This document shows, one piece after another, positions 11,048-22,497 of a stretch of DNA of 64,000 nucleotides. Under the pieces are notes generated by a model, which was given only the letters and a program-made list of their open reading frames with translations, did not search any database and was not told the origin of the DNA. Source of the DNA: Miscanthus floridulus (lineage: Eukaryota > Streptophyta > Magnoliopsida > Poales > Poaceae); the NCBI RefSeq assembly GCF_019320115.1, contig NC_089581.1, positions 67,670,166 through 67,734,165 of the forward strand, read 5' to 3'. Every line of letters begins with the position of its first letter. Position 1 is the first letter of the stretch. Made by a program: the position numbers and the translations under genes.

Positions 11048-14000
11048 GAAGTGGCCTTCGGCCATGGCTGGTGTGGAGCACCTCAAGGGACTTAGTGTCC
11101 ATGCTTGTGAGTGCTTGGAAGCCCTCCATCACACATATACTTAATAGTGATCATTCGATTGTGTGAGTGAGCGATTCTAGTGCGATTGCATCGTGAGGTT
11201 GCATCGAGTGGCACTAGGTGATCGAGTTGTAAGCCGGTGGTGCTTGTTACTCTTGGAGGTTGCCACCTCCTAGACGGCTTGGTGGTGGTCTCCGTCGAAG
11301 CGTGCAAGAAGCTTGTGCGGTGCTTCGGAGAAGTGCTTGTGAGGGCCATTGTGCTCGCCCCGCGGGAGCCACAAAGAGCAACTCTAGTAAAGCGTGTCAT
11401 TGAGCTACCCTCACTCAAGGGGTAGGTTCTTGCGGCGCCCGACGTGCGGGCTTAGCGGGTGATGCTAATTAGCCGCCGAACCACCAAGTGAGCGGTCGAC
11501 ACAACAGGGACTAGCGTGTTGGCAAACACGTGAACCTTGGGAGAAAAATCATCGTGTCAACCTTGTTCTTCCCGTTGGTTTGCATCCCTATTACACAAGC
11601 TTGCAATTACTTTTATACATATTAAGCTTGTGTAGTTGCTCTTGTAATTAGATAGCTTGTGTAGCTTGCTAATTACCTTCTTGCTTGTGTAGCATAGAAG
11701 TAGCTCCCTTGCGTGGCTAATTTGGTTTTAGTAACCTTGTTAGTCACATTGCTTAGTTTGTGTTGCTAAGTATTTGTGCTCTCTAATTAGGCATTGGGTG
11801 CCTTGTTATTGAGCATTGCTAGTGAGCTTAGTTAGCTTTGTGATTTTGCTTACTAGCATGTGTAGGAGCTCCCTTGTCGCTTAAAGTACTAGTGACATAG
11901 GTTTGTGTAACCTTGCTCCTAGAATTGTTTAGGAGAGCTCTAGCTAGCCCGGCACCTTTGTTGCATAATTGTTATCTTTGCAAGGTGCTAGTGAACATAT
12001 ATAGTGGGTGTAGTCTTGGCTAGACCATTAGTTTAAATTCCGCATTTGTATCGGTTAGCCGACGCGATTAAGTTTTAGAAAAGACTATTCACCCCCCCTC
12101 TAGTCGCCATCTCGACCCTTCAACGTGGCCGCACGTGGGCACACCTTTATGGCTCCATCCGAGCACTAACCGATGCGCCTCCTGCCCCTCACTCGTGTGG
12201 TCATGTCCCTACGCTGCCGTGCTCTTGTTGGGTCTTGGTCGGGCCGCTTAAGCCATTGCCACTCTCCATGACGTGGCAGTGGCAATGCACCCTTCCCTCT
12301 TCCTTCATAATCACTAGCTCATGGCTTCTCAGCCTAATTCCTCGTGCTAGTGAGTAGCATGGGAAGTTAGCTAGATGCCCCATTCTCGTAGGGCCCAGCC
12401 ATGGTCTGTCTGCAGCCAATTTTGGTTTTTCCTCACCGCCGGCCACGGGCGCCGCCGCGACTAGGGGTTTGGGGGTAAGCCATGACCCGAAGGTAAAAAC
12501 TCAATTGGTTGTGTTTCTAGACTCATCTTGATCCCCTCCAGCTGGTGCTCATGTCAGATTGGCCTAGGTTTCCGCTGGAGGTGCTATGTCGCATCGGTGT
12601 CCGCCTCAGAGCCCCGCCGCGTGGTGCGAGCAAACGTGGCCAGGTTTCCTCGGTCTTTCCCTGTCTCAACCAGTGGCGTGGCTAGCTTCGTGGTAAGCCC
12701 TTTGTGCTTCCCTGCAATCTCTATCGTCTCATGAGTCTTTAGGTTCATCGGAACGGCTTCGCCACCAACGCGAAATGCGCTGACCCAGCCGCCGCCGTGG
12801 TTGACTATGCTGCAGTGCCTCTCTAGGTCTCTAACCGCCATCTCTAGGAGCGCACCATAGTAACTTAGATGCTCGACCATCATAGGTCACCAGAGACCCT
12901 TGCTGGTGGCTGGTGTAACCGCGGTTTGCCAACGATCGTCGCGCCGTCGCGCGCGGTGGCATCGGGGACTACCCCGTTGTGAAGACGGGACAGTTCGGGG
13001 ACTTGTTTGCAAAACCGATGTCGGTAGGAATAGTGTGCATAGTAGTTGTAGTAATATCTAAAAGCTCGGGGGCCTTTCTGTAAAGACGCCACCGCACGCG
13101 GGCCTCCCGGCCTTGGGCCGTGCTGGGCCGTCGCAACGCACGCGCAGTCGCACCCCGTGTTGGGCTTTTGGGCCGAATTAGTTGCCACCGGCCCTTTTCT
13201 TTTTCTAAAGCATTTTCTAATTTAGTTTTTAAGGTAAACTTGTAAATTCAATATAAATTTGTGTATTTAAACAAAAAAATGTGAAACTAAATTTGTTAGG
13301 TTCCTAAAATCATGATCTATCTACTAGTATAATTGGTTCACATAGCTTCATAACTATTTTCAAGAGTGATCTAATTAATTTTAGATGCTTAATATTGTTA
13401 AAATATAAACTTGTAGGAATTGTTGTGATAATGTGGTGATAGTATTGGCTTTGAAACTTTCACAATAAACTCCTAACATTATTAGGTGCTCACGGTAATT
13501 TTTGTAGATCCACAATAATCAGTTTGCTAAGGTAGCTAAATGAGTTCCAGTTCACATATATATAAGTTTAATCGATAAAATGCCAAAACACCCTCGGATT
13601 GTAAAACTAGAACATTATCCAGGAAATGGCGTCTTACTTGACAACATGGATATGTAGCCTAGTACGTTAGTCATTAGAGCTAGCTCGTTAGATTGTGAGG
13701 CGTAATCGTGTTTTTAAGAATAACGGTTGTCGTTGATTAATTACGCCTCTACATTGCATCCAAGTATATAATAGGAACAACGATGGATTCCGGAGTCATC
13801 TAGAGTAGCAAAAAAGATGGTGCCTTGGTGAAAGTGTTGCCACAATAGAATGCTAACTTTTGGTTATATCTTACCCAGGCAAGCCCCAGTGCACAACTCC
13901 TATTATTCTACACTTTACCTTATGCTTGTGCATTAAGTTTTAAGGAGTTGAATGAAACCCACTTGCATATATATATCATTATCCTATGAGTCCTACTAGT

Positions 14001-15439
14001 ATGTCAGGATCATGTAGATTGCTATGCTAAAGGATTCCGATAAAAGTCGAGTGATTACCTATCACTCGCGAGAGATAGAAAAGAAATTATTGTTCTTATT
14101 ACCATATAACTATCACATGAAATATATATGAATGATAATTGGAGATCAGGCGGGACTGTGCTTTGGATTTGGATTTGGACTTGGTTAGGCAGCCGAGCGA
14201 GGTTTCGGTTGCATTTGTCCCGCCTGTGTCGATTGAGGACCGTCTGTTGCTGTGGATGGTAGTCAGGTCATAGACTTATTATTCTGAGCACATACTTGCT
14301 TATAGGAGCTGAAAGACTCGTTGCACTATTATCGTAGGTTCCGGCTATTTCCAGACTGATTGATTAGGGGCGGGGAAAGGTAGAGATCTAAGCACCACAC
14401 TGAGACCAGATCTCAAGTGTGGGGGTTTGGAGTCTAAGTTTGGACGGAGACCTAGACCCCTCGACAGGAGTGGAATGGGTTGGTCTCGTTTGTGCCTAGG
14501 GTATAAACAGGGCATGTGTTTCGGGGTACCCAGCTGGAATACATTGATTCACGAATCGCCGTTTCTATGAGATGGTAACGACTTGGCTATGGTCTAGCAC
14601 CGTAGAAAGAACTGGAACATGGAAGATGATAAAATTATTCTGATTGCTTACCACATGCTTAAAAGTAGCATAGGTGCTTACCTAGAATGGTTAGCTAATT
14701 AACTAAAAATAAATATTAAAACTTTGAATATAAAGATGCACTATTAGTAATGCTTTCTGCAAATGTAATAAACTAGTAAGCCAAATAAGCCTTGCATATT
14801 CTTGGAGTCTTTTACTTTCCTTCTATCGGGTAAGTCTTGTTGAATACAATCGAGTACTCAGGGTTTTATCCGCCCTAGTTGCAGGTGACAGGTGAATGCT
14901 AGAGCTGACTCTTGTGTGTGGAAACCTCCTGGTGGGCTCAGGAAGGATTCCTTTTACGTTGTGATCGTAGTGTTCACTTATAACACTCACTAAAGGTTTT
15001 ATAAGAAAAAATATAAAACCTGCTAGCATATCTTGTAAATAAATGGCCACTATGTTAATGCTTCACCAGGTCAGTAAATTAATATTTGTTTCCGCTATAA
15101 CTTTAATCATATGTTTATTTTTCGTGGTAAGATAAAATTTGTGAACCTGAAATGTATAAACTCGTTTACATGTAAACTATTTTAATTCCGTTGTTGCATT
15201 CAACTGGTCCAAGTACTTTTATGTTGTAATAAAGTGATGTAAGAAATGGCTAAGAGTGTTGTAAGCTTTATCCTCTCATTTATGATCCTGACAAAAAATA
15301 TGGATTTTTGAGTTCTCCCTTGGGATGGCTCGACGGAGCTGTTTGGTTTAGCCACTTCCAGGGTACTTAGTGTCTAGTGGAAGACAAGCGCCTTCAAAAG
15401 TATGTTATTTCGGGCGGTTCTGCCACACCCCTCTCTTAT

Positions 15440-15850
15440 GTTGTAAATATATATTTCAAGTGTTTTAGACATTTTAGAGGTATGTTGCAGTTGTTTCATA
15501 AGGATGTTGCAAAAGTAGATCGGGGGTGTTGCACATATTGCATATGTTGCAAGTGTTTCAGAGACATGTTGTAAGAGTTTGTTCTAAATGTCTCATATGT
15601 TCCAAATATAAGTTGCAAGCATTTTGATCTGGATGTTGCATCGTTTCACAAATATGTTGCAATAGCATGTTCCAAATATTTCATTTGGTCCAGTCTTTTG
15701 TTGCAGCAAATGTTTTCAAGTTGCAAACTGCAAGTGCTCTATCTGGATGTTGCATATGTTTTCACACATATGTTGCAAGTGTATTTTTCAGATGTTTTAT
15801 CTGTTTTAGACGTACGTTACATTCAGGTGTTTCATGTTACACGTGTTTCA
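15440..15850. repeat. Degenerate TGTTGCAAGTGTTTCA repeat tract
   Basis: The words ATGTTGCA and GTGTTTCA alternate at 20-35 bp spacing more than ten times. This resembles a dispersed grass repeat; I cannot assign it to a superfamily. It passes into GC-rich sequence (15860-16140) whose open frames look non-coding. Confidence 0.55.
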
Positions 15851-18513
15851 TGTTGTTTGTAGAGCCAGGGGCGCGGGGGGGTGATGGCGGCACAGCACGG
15901 GCGTTGGGGAATGGGGCGCGCGACGTGCTGGGGTCGACGGTCAGGTGCACGACGTGGTGGGGCGAACGGATGGAGACAGGTCAAATCGAGGTGGACGGGG
16001 CAGATTGCGAGCGAGTTGTACGAACGTGATGACGGCGCAATGCGCATGCGGGCAGGGTGAATTAGCGGATGGGGGCAGGCTGTGCAGGCGCGCATGGGAA
16101 ATGATCGTCCGACAGAATCTTATCCGTCCGAGCGCCAGCGCATCCCAACGATAAAGTAGTATACACACAACATTTCCTGTTCACCGACACCGAAATCATT
16201 TAAATAAAAAGAGTAAACAAAGTAGCGGTGGCGGCCTTCTGAGCAAGTATGTGGATACGTGAGCATGTGCTATTCATCCAAAGAAAACAAGCCTTCTTCT
16301 CAGCCCAGGCGTCGGCACGGCCCTCATTTATCATAGCAGTTCCAAGCCCAAGCGTCGTCACTATCTCTCGGTTCTGAGGCGCTCTGGCTTCTCCACAACA
16401 GTGCGTAACACGTAGCTAGCAAAAAAAATCTAGCTCCACCCCCACCCACCCACCCACCCCCAACCCCTCCCCCACACCCACACACACAAAACAACGTGAG
16501 CAGAAGAGCCACCGGAACCATGGTTTTGTGGTTCCGCCAGCTCCACTACATTGACGGGCTAGAGTCGGTCGGACCCCTATAAAGACGCCCTTAGTACCAT
16601 AGCTTTTAGAGCAAACTTCAGCACGAGGGTCTCTACTTTTTATTCATGAGTTCCTTGTATATAAAGACTTAGTTTTTTATTTACTCCAGTATAAGCTATA
16701 AAATCAGAGCTCTAAAATCTATTCCATAGACATTGTTATATGGGACTCACTCATCATTCGCTATTCTTCCTTTCCTCTTTCTTGCTCTAATCGAAAGAGC
16801 TACACATGTCGGTATAGTCGTATAGAGGAGCCGCATCAAGGAAGAGAGGCGGGGGAGGTGGATCCGCTGGGGTGCCTATGGGTAAAGGGGCCTGATAGGG
16901 GAGGAGGTCGGGCAGTGAAACAGGAAGGTGGGAGAGGTGGATCCAGCGTGAAGGTGGCTAGCGATGGGAGCCGCATGGACAGGCAGGCAGGCGCGAGGGT
17001 CATCAGGTGGCGGCGTGCCAGGCGGGCGAAGCGTTGGGTGGCATCCGAAGCGCTCAGGTGATTACAGTTCCGCACAAGAGCGAGCCTGAGAGTTGTGGTC
17101 ATCCTAAAATCATTTTTATTTCTAAATACTTACATGCATTACATGCTTATACGTAGACACATGTCATAAATCTTTTCAACGAAAGAAGCCGGGTACATCA
17201 ACACGTTCCAAGCACTCTGGATTACACAAATATACAAAAAGTTAATTTTATTTAAATTATACCCACGCTATGAATAGCTCCAAATCTCAAAACCAAACCT
17301 ATACGACGCTTTGCAGTATGGATGACCGCACAGGCAAACACTCAGCAAAAGGCCTGAGAACATATGCCCAACGAACGCCGGCCAACATTCATGTAGGCGG
17401 AGTTGATAAACTTCTTTTTGATGTCTTCCTTCTTTTTCTTTCTGCCACCGAAGAATGAGGAAGACCGATCTGAAACTTATTCTCCATAGTCCTTTATCGT
17501 TGCCAAATCTAACCACGATAAAACGGAGAAGAGACAGAAAATTATTTCATGGCGGTGACACCATCTCCGACTTGATGTCGCCGTCCGAAAATAAAAGTTT
17601 CCATGTCATATCGGTGAGGATGCTGACGCCGTAGTTGTCGCTCTCATCTTCAATAGAGCCACCATGAAGAAAACGATTCCATCATACTCTCTCGCCGTCG
17701 CTGGAGAGGAGGAGAAGGAGATAAATCCCCAAAACCAAAAAACTTTGCATGGAGAGACCCTAACCCTAAGGACTCGATCTACTGAAAAAAACTTATTAAA
17801 AACGATGGATCCCCACTCCCTCGGGACTATGTGGTGTGAGACCCTTTCGTCGACACGTGTCATAAATATGTGGCAGGGTGTCTTTTATGGTATATCCTTA
17901 CTTTTTTTGTGTGTGCTCTGCTTTTCATGGAGTGATATTTTTTGTAACAATCTCTAGAGAGATTTGACAAAGAAACTTTTGGAAGTTGGTTCCGAATTTC
18001 GTTTGAGGCGGAGTCCTGAGGATTTTACCTCTGCTTATACAAACCACAAGCAGGCGGATGGGGCAGGTGCGAAGATGTGCGTCCGTTGCTCACTCTCGTA
18101 ACTCTGTTCCACAGACACCTTTCATTACCTGAAGAAATTTGGTTGGGCATTGTTTTATTCCAAAGTTCATGGCTACGCTAAAAGCCAAGCGGGAGTAAGC
18201 CAGACTGCGCGGCTGAGTCAGCTGCCACATGTGCCGCCCCAACAATATAGTATCATGGACGGTTATAACGGCCAGGCCAGACAGCTAGCCTCACTCTGTC
18301 CTCCAGGGTAAAAAGGAGAGTTCAAGTCGCCAAAACTTGTGAACTGTTATGATCAAAATCATGTTGTGCAAGAAATGGAGAGGAGATCACACAAGCCACG
18401 ACCACAAAAGTCTCTCCAACTTTGGTTTTCCCTTTTCATGCAATCTCCTACTATTATATTTGCAGCACCTCCTGCAACAACAAGAGCATCATCAGGCGGA
18501 TCGAGCACCGAAG
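15851..18513. other. Intergenic, no gene recognised
   Basis: Includes a CCCACC-type simple repeat (16437-16470), a GC-rich stretch (16830-17060) open on both strands, and mixed low-complexity DNA. A putative promoter for the downstream GDSL gene should lie in its last few hundred bases. No protein domain was recognised in any frame. Confidence 0.5.
18452..18459 (+). promoter_or_regulatory. Possible TATA box of the GDSL gene
   Basis: TATTATAT 55 bp upstream of the chosen ATG would give a leader of only about 30 nt. This is the nearest TATA-like match; the assignment is weak. Confidence 0.25.
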
Positions 18514-20030
18514 ATGGTGAGCAAGTGCACTCTCCTTGTCATGACGGCGACGGTAGTGATTCTGCATCGGACTCTCTGCGTTGCTGCCTCGCTGGCGACG
18601 CCGGTCGCAGCGCCGCCGGCGACGAAGCAGACGACGCGGACCCCCGCGCTGTTCCTGTTCGGGGACTCCATCGTGGACTCGGGCAACAACAACGGCATTA
18701 TCACGACGATACGCTGCAACTTCGCGCCCTACGGTCAGGACTTCCCCGGGCACAACGCCACCGGCAGGTTCAGCAACGGCAAGGTGCCCGGCGACATCGT
18801 CGGTACGTTCATCCTTTTTCTTTTTTAGATTATTGAGATTAGCATTAGAAAAAGAAAGAACTTAAAACAGAAGAACTTTTAAAACTGTTAGTACTGTCGT
18901 TATTGAGTTGGTGCAGCCAGCAGGCTGGGCATCAAGGAGTACGTGCCGGCGTACCTCGGCACGGAGCTCAGCGACTTCGACCTCCTCACCGGCGTCAGCT
19001 TCGCGTCCGGCGGCTGCGGCTTCGACCCCCTCACCGCCGAGCTCGTGGTAACTAACCAATCGCCCGTTATTCCAACGTCTCCGAACGAACCTGCAGCAGC
19101 TCTGCATTCTGCAATGGCATCATTTCTGATTTCCTGGCCGCGCTGCCTGCGTGCCGTGTCATCAGTCGGTGCTCACCATGGACAACCAACTGGACCTGTT
19201 CAAGGAGTACAAGGAGAAGCTGAAGCGCGTCGCCGGCGCCCACCGTGCCGCCGACATCGTGTCCACGAGCCTGTACATGGTGATCACCGGCACCGACGAC
19301 CTCGCCAACACCTACTTCACCACGCTGTTCCGGCGAGACTACGACCTCGAGTCCTACATCGAGTTCGTCGTGCAGTGCGCCTCCGACTTCATCAAGGTGC
19401 ACTGATGGCGACCGAACACGACGCACTCACCAATCATATCACCACTCACTTCGATCAATCGATCTATCTGGCAGAAGTTGTACGGTCATGGCGCGCGGCG
19501 CATCAACATCGCCGGCGCGCCGCCCATCGGTTGCGTGCCGTCGCAGCGGACCAACGCCGGCGGGCTGGAGCGGGAGTGCGTGTCGCTCTACAACCAGGCG
19601 TCCGTCGTGTACAATGCGGCGCTGGAGAAGGAGATCAAGCGGCTCAACGGCAGCGAGGCGCTCCCGGGCTCCGTGCTCAAGTACATCGACCTCTACACGC
19701 CGCTGCTCGACATGATCCAGCGCCCTGACGCCTACGGTGACCTCCTCACGCGCAAACACATACACACAAAATCCAGCCCCAGATCGCGTGTTTTCGCCCG
19801 AAAACCACGCCACTTTTTACCTGTCTGTCTCCATGCTTGTTGTAGGATTCGACGTGACCAACCGGGGGTGCTGCGGCACGGGGGTGTTCGAGGTGACGCT
19901 GACGTGCAACCGGTACACGGCGGAACCCTGCGGAGACCCCAGCAAGTTCCTCTTCTGGGACACCTACCACCTCACGGAGAGAGGCTACAACCTCCTCCTG
20001 GCGCAGATCATTAACCGATACGGGATGTGA
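18514..20030 (+). CDS. GDSL esterase/lipase (SGNH hydrolase), 5 exons, 365 aa
   Basis: Exons 18514-18802, 18917-19047, 19166-19396, 19475-19736 and 19846-20030 join in frame (1098 nt); all introns are GT...AG and 78-118 bp long. Residues 1-25 are hydrophobic, a likely secretion signal. Block I is [14 protein letters not shown] with nucleophile Ser52; block II is GVSFASGG (about 122-129); block V is [10 protein letters not shown] with Asp343 and His346. Block III reads GTDD (182-185) where the classical family has G-x-N-D, so the oxyanion Asn is Asp. Length and five-exon structure fit plant extracellular GDSL lipases of the EXL-like group, which hydrolyse ester bonds of lipids or cell-wall/cuticle compounds; the substrate cannot be read from sequence. 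It converges with the F-box gene. An upstream ATG at 18339 is in another frame and was not used. Confidence 0.93.
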
Positions 20031-21049
20031 TAGAGCCATGACAGCGCTGCGCTGGATTATGGCAGCGCGGTCCATACTGTACTTCAGAGTCTTCTGCTGA
20101 ATCTCTTGTGTCCTGACAACATTCGAGTGTAGTTTGATCTTGTAGCTGAAGTACAGCTACAGAAATCAGTGGTCCAATATCATATCCATGTTTGTATTAT
20201 GATAATATATATCAGCGGCAGAATTGCTTTTCTGGTACGAGTACAATTGTTTATAATTTTACTCGTATACGCAAAAGGTTTTCGCATTATTATACTAAGA
20301 TCGAGAAAGGTGGGTTTTTTACATCGACACACCTCTTGGACGCGCTAGGCGAGGCAAAAGTTTTACCATAAGCACATTCCTGCCTAGCAGACTGCGTACA
20401 TGGTGACTACTCACCTAAAAAACAACGTTTAGCTGCACCAGCATCGATCCATTGGCCGCCGACGAACTTGATGTGCCTGAGCTGCGATACCGTACTGGAG
20501 GCGTTGCGGGAAGCATCTCCCATTTCCGCGCCTTTTGTCGCCAGTCCATGCTACAACTGTTATAATGATACTAACTCTACTCCTAAACGCGACCCAATTC
20601 ATCAAAAATATATAAATCAGAACAAGAACCAACGATAGTTGACAAACTATTTGGCAAACACACGGAATTCATCCCGGCCTCACAAGTCCTCTGCTCTTAA
20701 AGGGATCTGATTTCAACTGACAGAAGGTGGGAACACAGAAAAGCAATGCCTGCAGAATCCTGAACTGATGAAAAGAAGGGAAGTACACCACTTTTGCATG
20801 AAAAAAGGATATAGGTATAAATAAATGCATAAAAAAGTCCATTTTATTATGTGCCATGTACAAACTCATGGAATAAAGCAAACTCCATACTCATGACAGG
20901 TATAAGACAGTCTAGCACTAGTCTAAAACCTAACCTGGCCATAATAATCTAAGATGCCAGCTTAGGAGCTGGCAGACAAAACTCATACTAAGGGGCTTGA
21001 CATAGATAAACTATACACTATAGATGAAAGCACTGCACTTTTTGGATCT
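20031..21049. other. Convergent intergenic space, GDSL and F-box 3' ends
   Basis: Both flanking genes end here. The GDSL 3' UTR probably stops within the first 200 bp, which contain AT-rich GATAATATATA sequence. The remainder has no recognised domain or repeat. Confidence 0.5.
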
Positions 21050-22497
21050 TCAGAGAAGCTTATTCTGTGCCACCGCTTCACAAAGTTCCTCGTATCGTAA
21101 AACTCTGGGCGAGGGTGCAGCTTTACACACAGGTCTTGGCAGCCCTGGTGGCACTGAGCATCGGAGACGCTTTGAAGGAAAAGGAGTAGGAGACTCCTGG
21201 AAGAGAACAGCTGTGATTGGCTTTACATCAACCAGCTTGAGGCGTGAAAGGCGAGCAGCATGTTTTGGAGCCCTTGGTGTCCTTGGAGTGGAAACACGCA
21301 CGTCCTTGCCATCGATTCTAATGAACATGCAATGTTATCGGAAGAGATTAGAGTGTTACTAAATCAGCACTATCTGTTAAGCAAATAAAATGCGGCTAAC
21401 CTTAAGAAGGGCCAATGCTCTGTTGGAAGAGGCGTTTTGTTTAGGAGCAACTCCTGTCTGCTTCGATCTGGAGTAGTGTAGTTGAAATGGTACTGCCTGG
21501 CAAGTTCAACCTAGTTTGCATTACCGTTAAAAGTGAGCTTGGAAATAGAAATAAAAGGGAGTAAAGCACATGTTGACCGCTGAGAATGCAAAATAAACAT
21601 GTAAAATGTCAAGGATGGAATTAACTGAATACATAGATAGTTGGGCATGCACAAACAGTGGCAGAATTGACAAGAATGTAATGACTTGCTAGTACATAAT
21701 CCCAAGATGAGAAACTACTAATGGAAGATGCAAGTAGGTCATGTAGCACTATGTCATTTCTTAACGGAAGGGAAAGGAACGTTTTTTGCATGTTGCAATA
21801 TCAGATAACACAATGTGCAAAAAGTAAGACAACACTATCTGTTTCCACACCTAGTTGACATCAGTTACTGTGCTTCGAAAATATGTCATTATTTCACTGC
21901 AGACTGAAATTTGTAGGAGAACAAGGAAATGAGGAAAAATGAGACTTTTATCTACTTTACAAATAAAGAATGCAACAGCTAAGAGATGATACTTACTGCT
22001 TTTCGAATCCTTTTTGAAACATGGAAAACAGCCTTCAGTTGGTCATGGTGCAAGCAACACATGATCTTGATCTTTGCAACAAAACAAAGGCAATCAGGTT
22101 TACCACAAATATAATCACTAAAGTTAACAAAAAGGTGGTTGTTTCAGTTCCATACCAGCAAATCAAGTGGAAGTGATTCAAGCCTTGAATCACCACCAAA
22201 CACAGATGCATCAGGAGTCTTTGGAGTCTTTGGCAATATCTGCCCCTTTTTACTATCAAATGGCTCAAAATTGAGTCTTGCGGGGGACAAAATTGGTGTG
22301 TTGCTTTCTAGGAGAACCTCAGGCTGTGGAGGCAACTCCAGCTCATCTTTCGCATTCAATAGAATCCTTTTCTTCCCAATGTCCCTGCTTGTACTCCTAC
22401 TATAACGAATCTGAGCCAGGGCACCAGGTTTCAAGTACTTGTTCTTTGCCTGTTTCACCCGTTTCTTCTGCTTCAGTGTCACTGATCCAGATCCCAT
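21050..22497 (-). CDS. F-box protein, FBS/SKIP27-like, 4 coding exons, 264 aa
   Basis: Coding exons on the minus strand: 22497-22156, 22071-21997, 21510-21401 and 21317-21050. They join in frame (795 nt) with GT...AG introns. Residues 9-20 are very basic (KQKKRVKQAKNK), a possible nuclear signal. The F-box is short and starts at LESLPLDLL (106-114), continuing as IKIMCCLHHDQLKAVFHV and VSKRIRKA to about 139; RQYHFNYTTPDRSRQE follows. That arrangement matches plant F-box stress-induced (FBS) / SKIP27-like proteins, which dock on SKP1/ASK in SCF ubiquitin ligases. There are no leucine-rich or kelch repeats; the last 88 residues are Pro/Arg/Ser-rich and unassigned. A SKP1-like gene lies about 12 kb away. 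The substrate is unknown. Confidence 0.9.

Larger units (their letters stand above)
9783..12122 (+). mobile_element. Solo LTR, Ty1/copia SIRE/Maximus type, with 5-bp TSD
   Basis: Begins TGAAAGGTCC and ends CGACCCTTCA, and is flanked by perfect ACGTG repeats at 9778-9782 and 12123-12127. Length 2340 bp. The end sequence CCCCCCTCTAGTCGCCATC is the typical 3' end of these long grass copia LTRs. There is no primer-binding site, gag or pol, so this is a product of LTR-LTR recombination. It carries a U3 repeat block (10690-10990) and a TATA box (11040-11047). Confidence 0.88.
8452..15427. mobile_element. Probable solo LTR, gypsy Tekay/Del type, interrupted by a copia solo LTR
   Basis: Starts TGTAACACCTCGGGTGTTAC and ends GGGCGGTTCTGCCACA, end sequences that fit grass Tekay/Del-type chromovirus LTRs. 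Removing the nested insertion and one target copy (9783-12127) leaves about 4.6 kb. CCCTCT occurs just left (8446-8451) and, one base offset, just right (15429-15434), a possible imperfect target duplication. No gag or pol domains were seen inside. Shown: ends and absence of coding domains. Inferred: family and solo-LTR state. Confidence 0.6.

Noticed and set aside
18339..18836. 165-aa frame starting upstream of the GDSL gene
   Set aside because: It is in a different frame from the GDSL exons and its translation is composition-biased; the 18514 start gives a signal peptide and correct domain.
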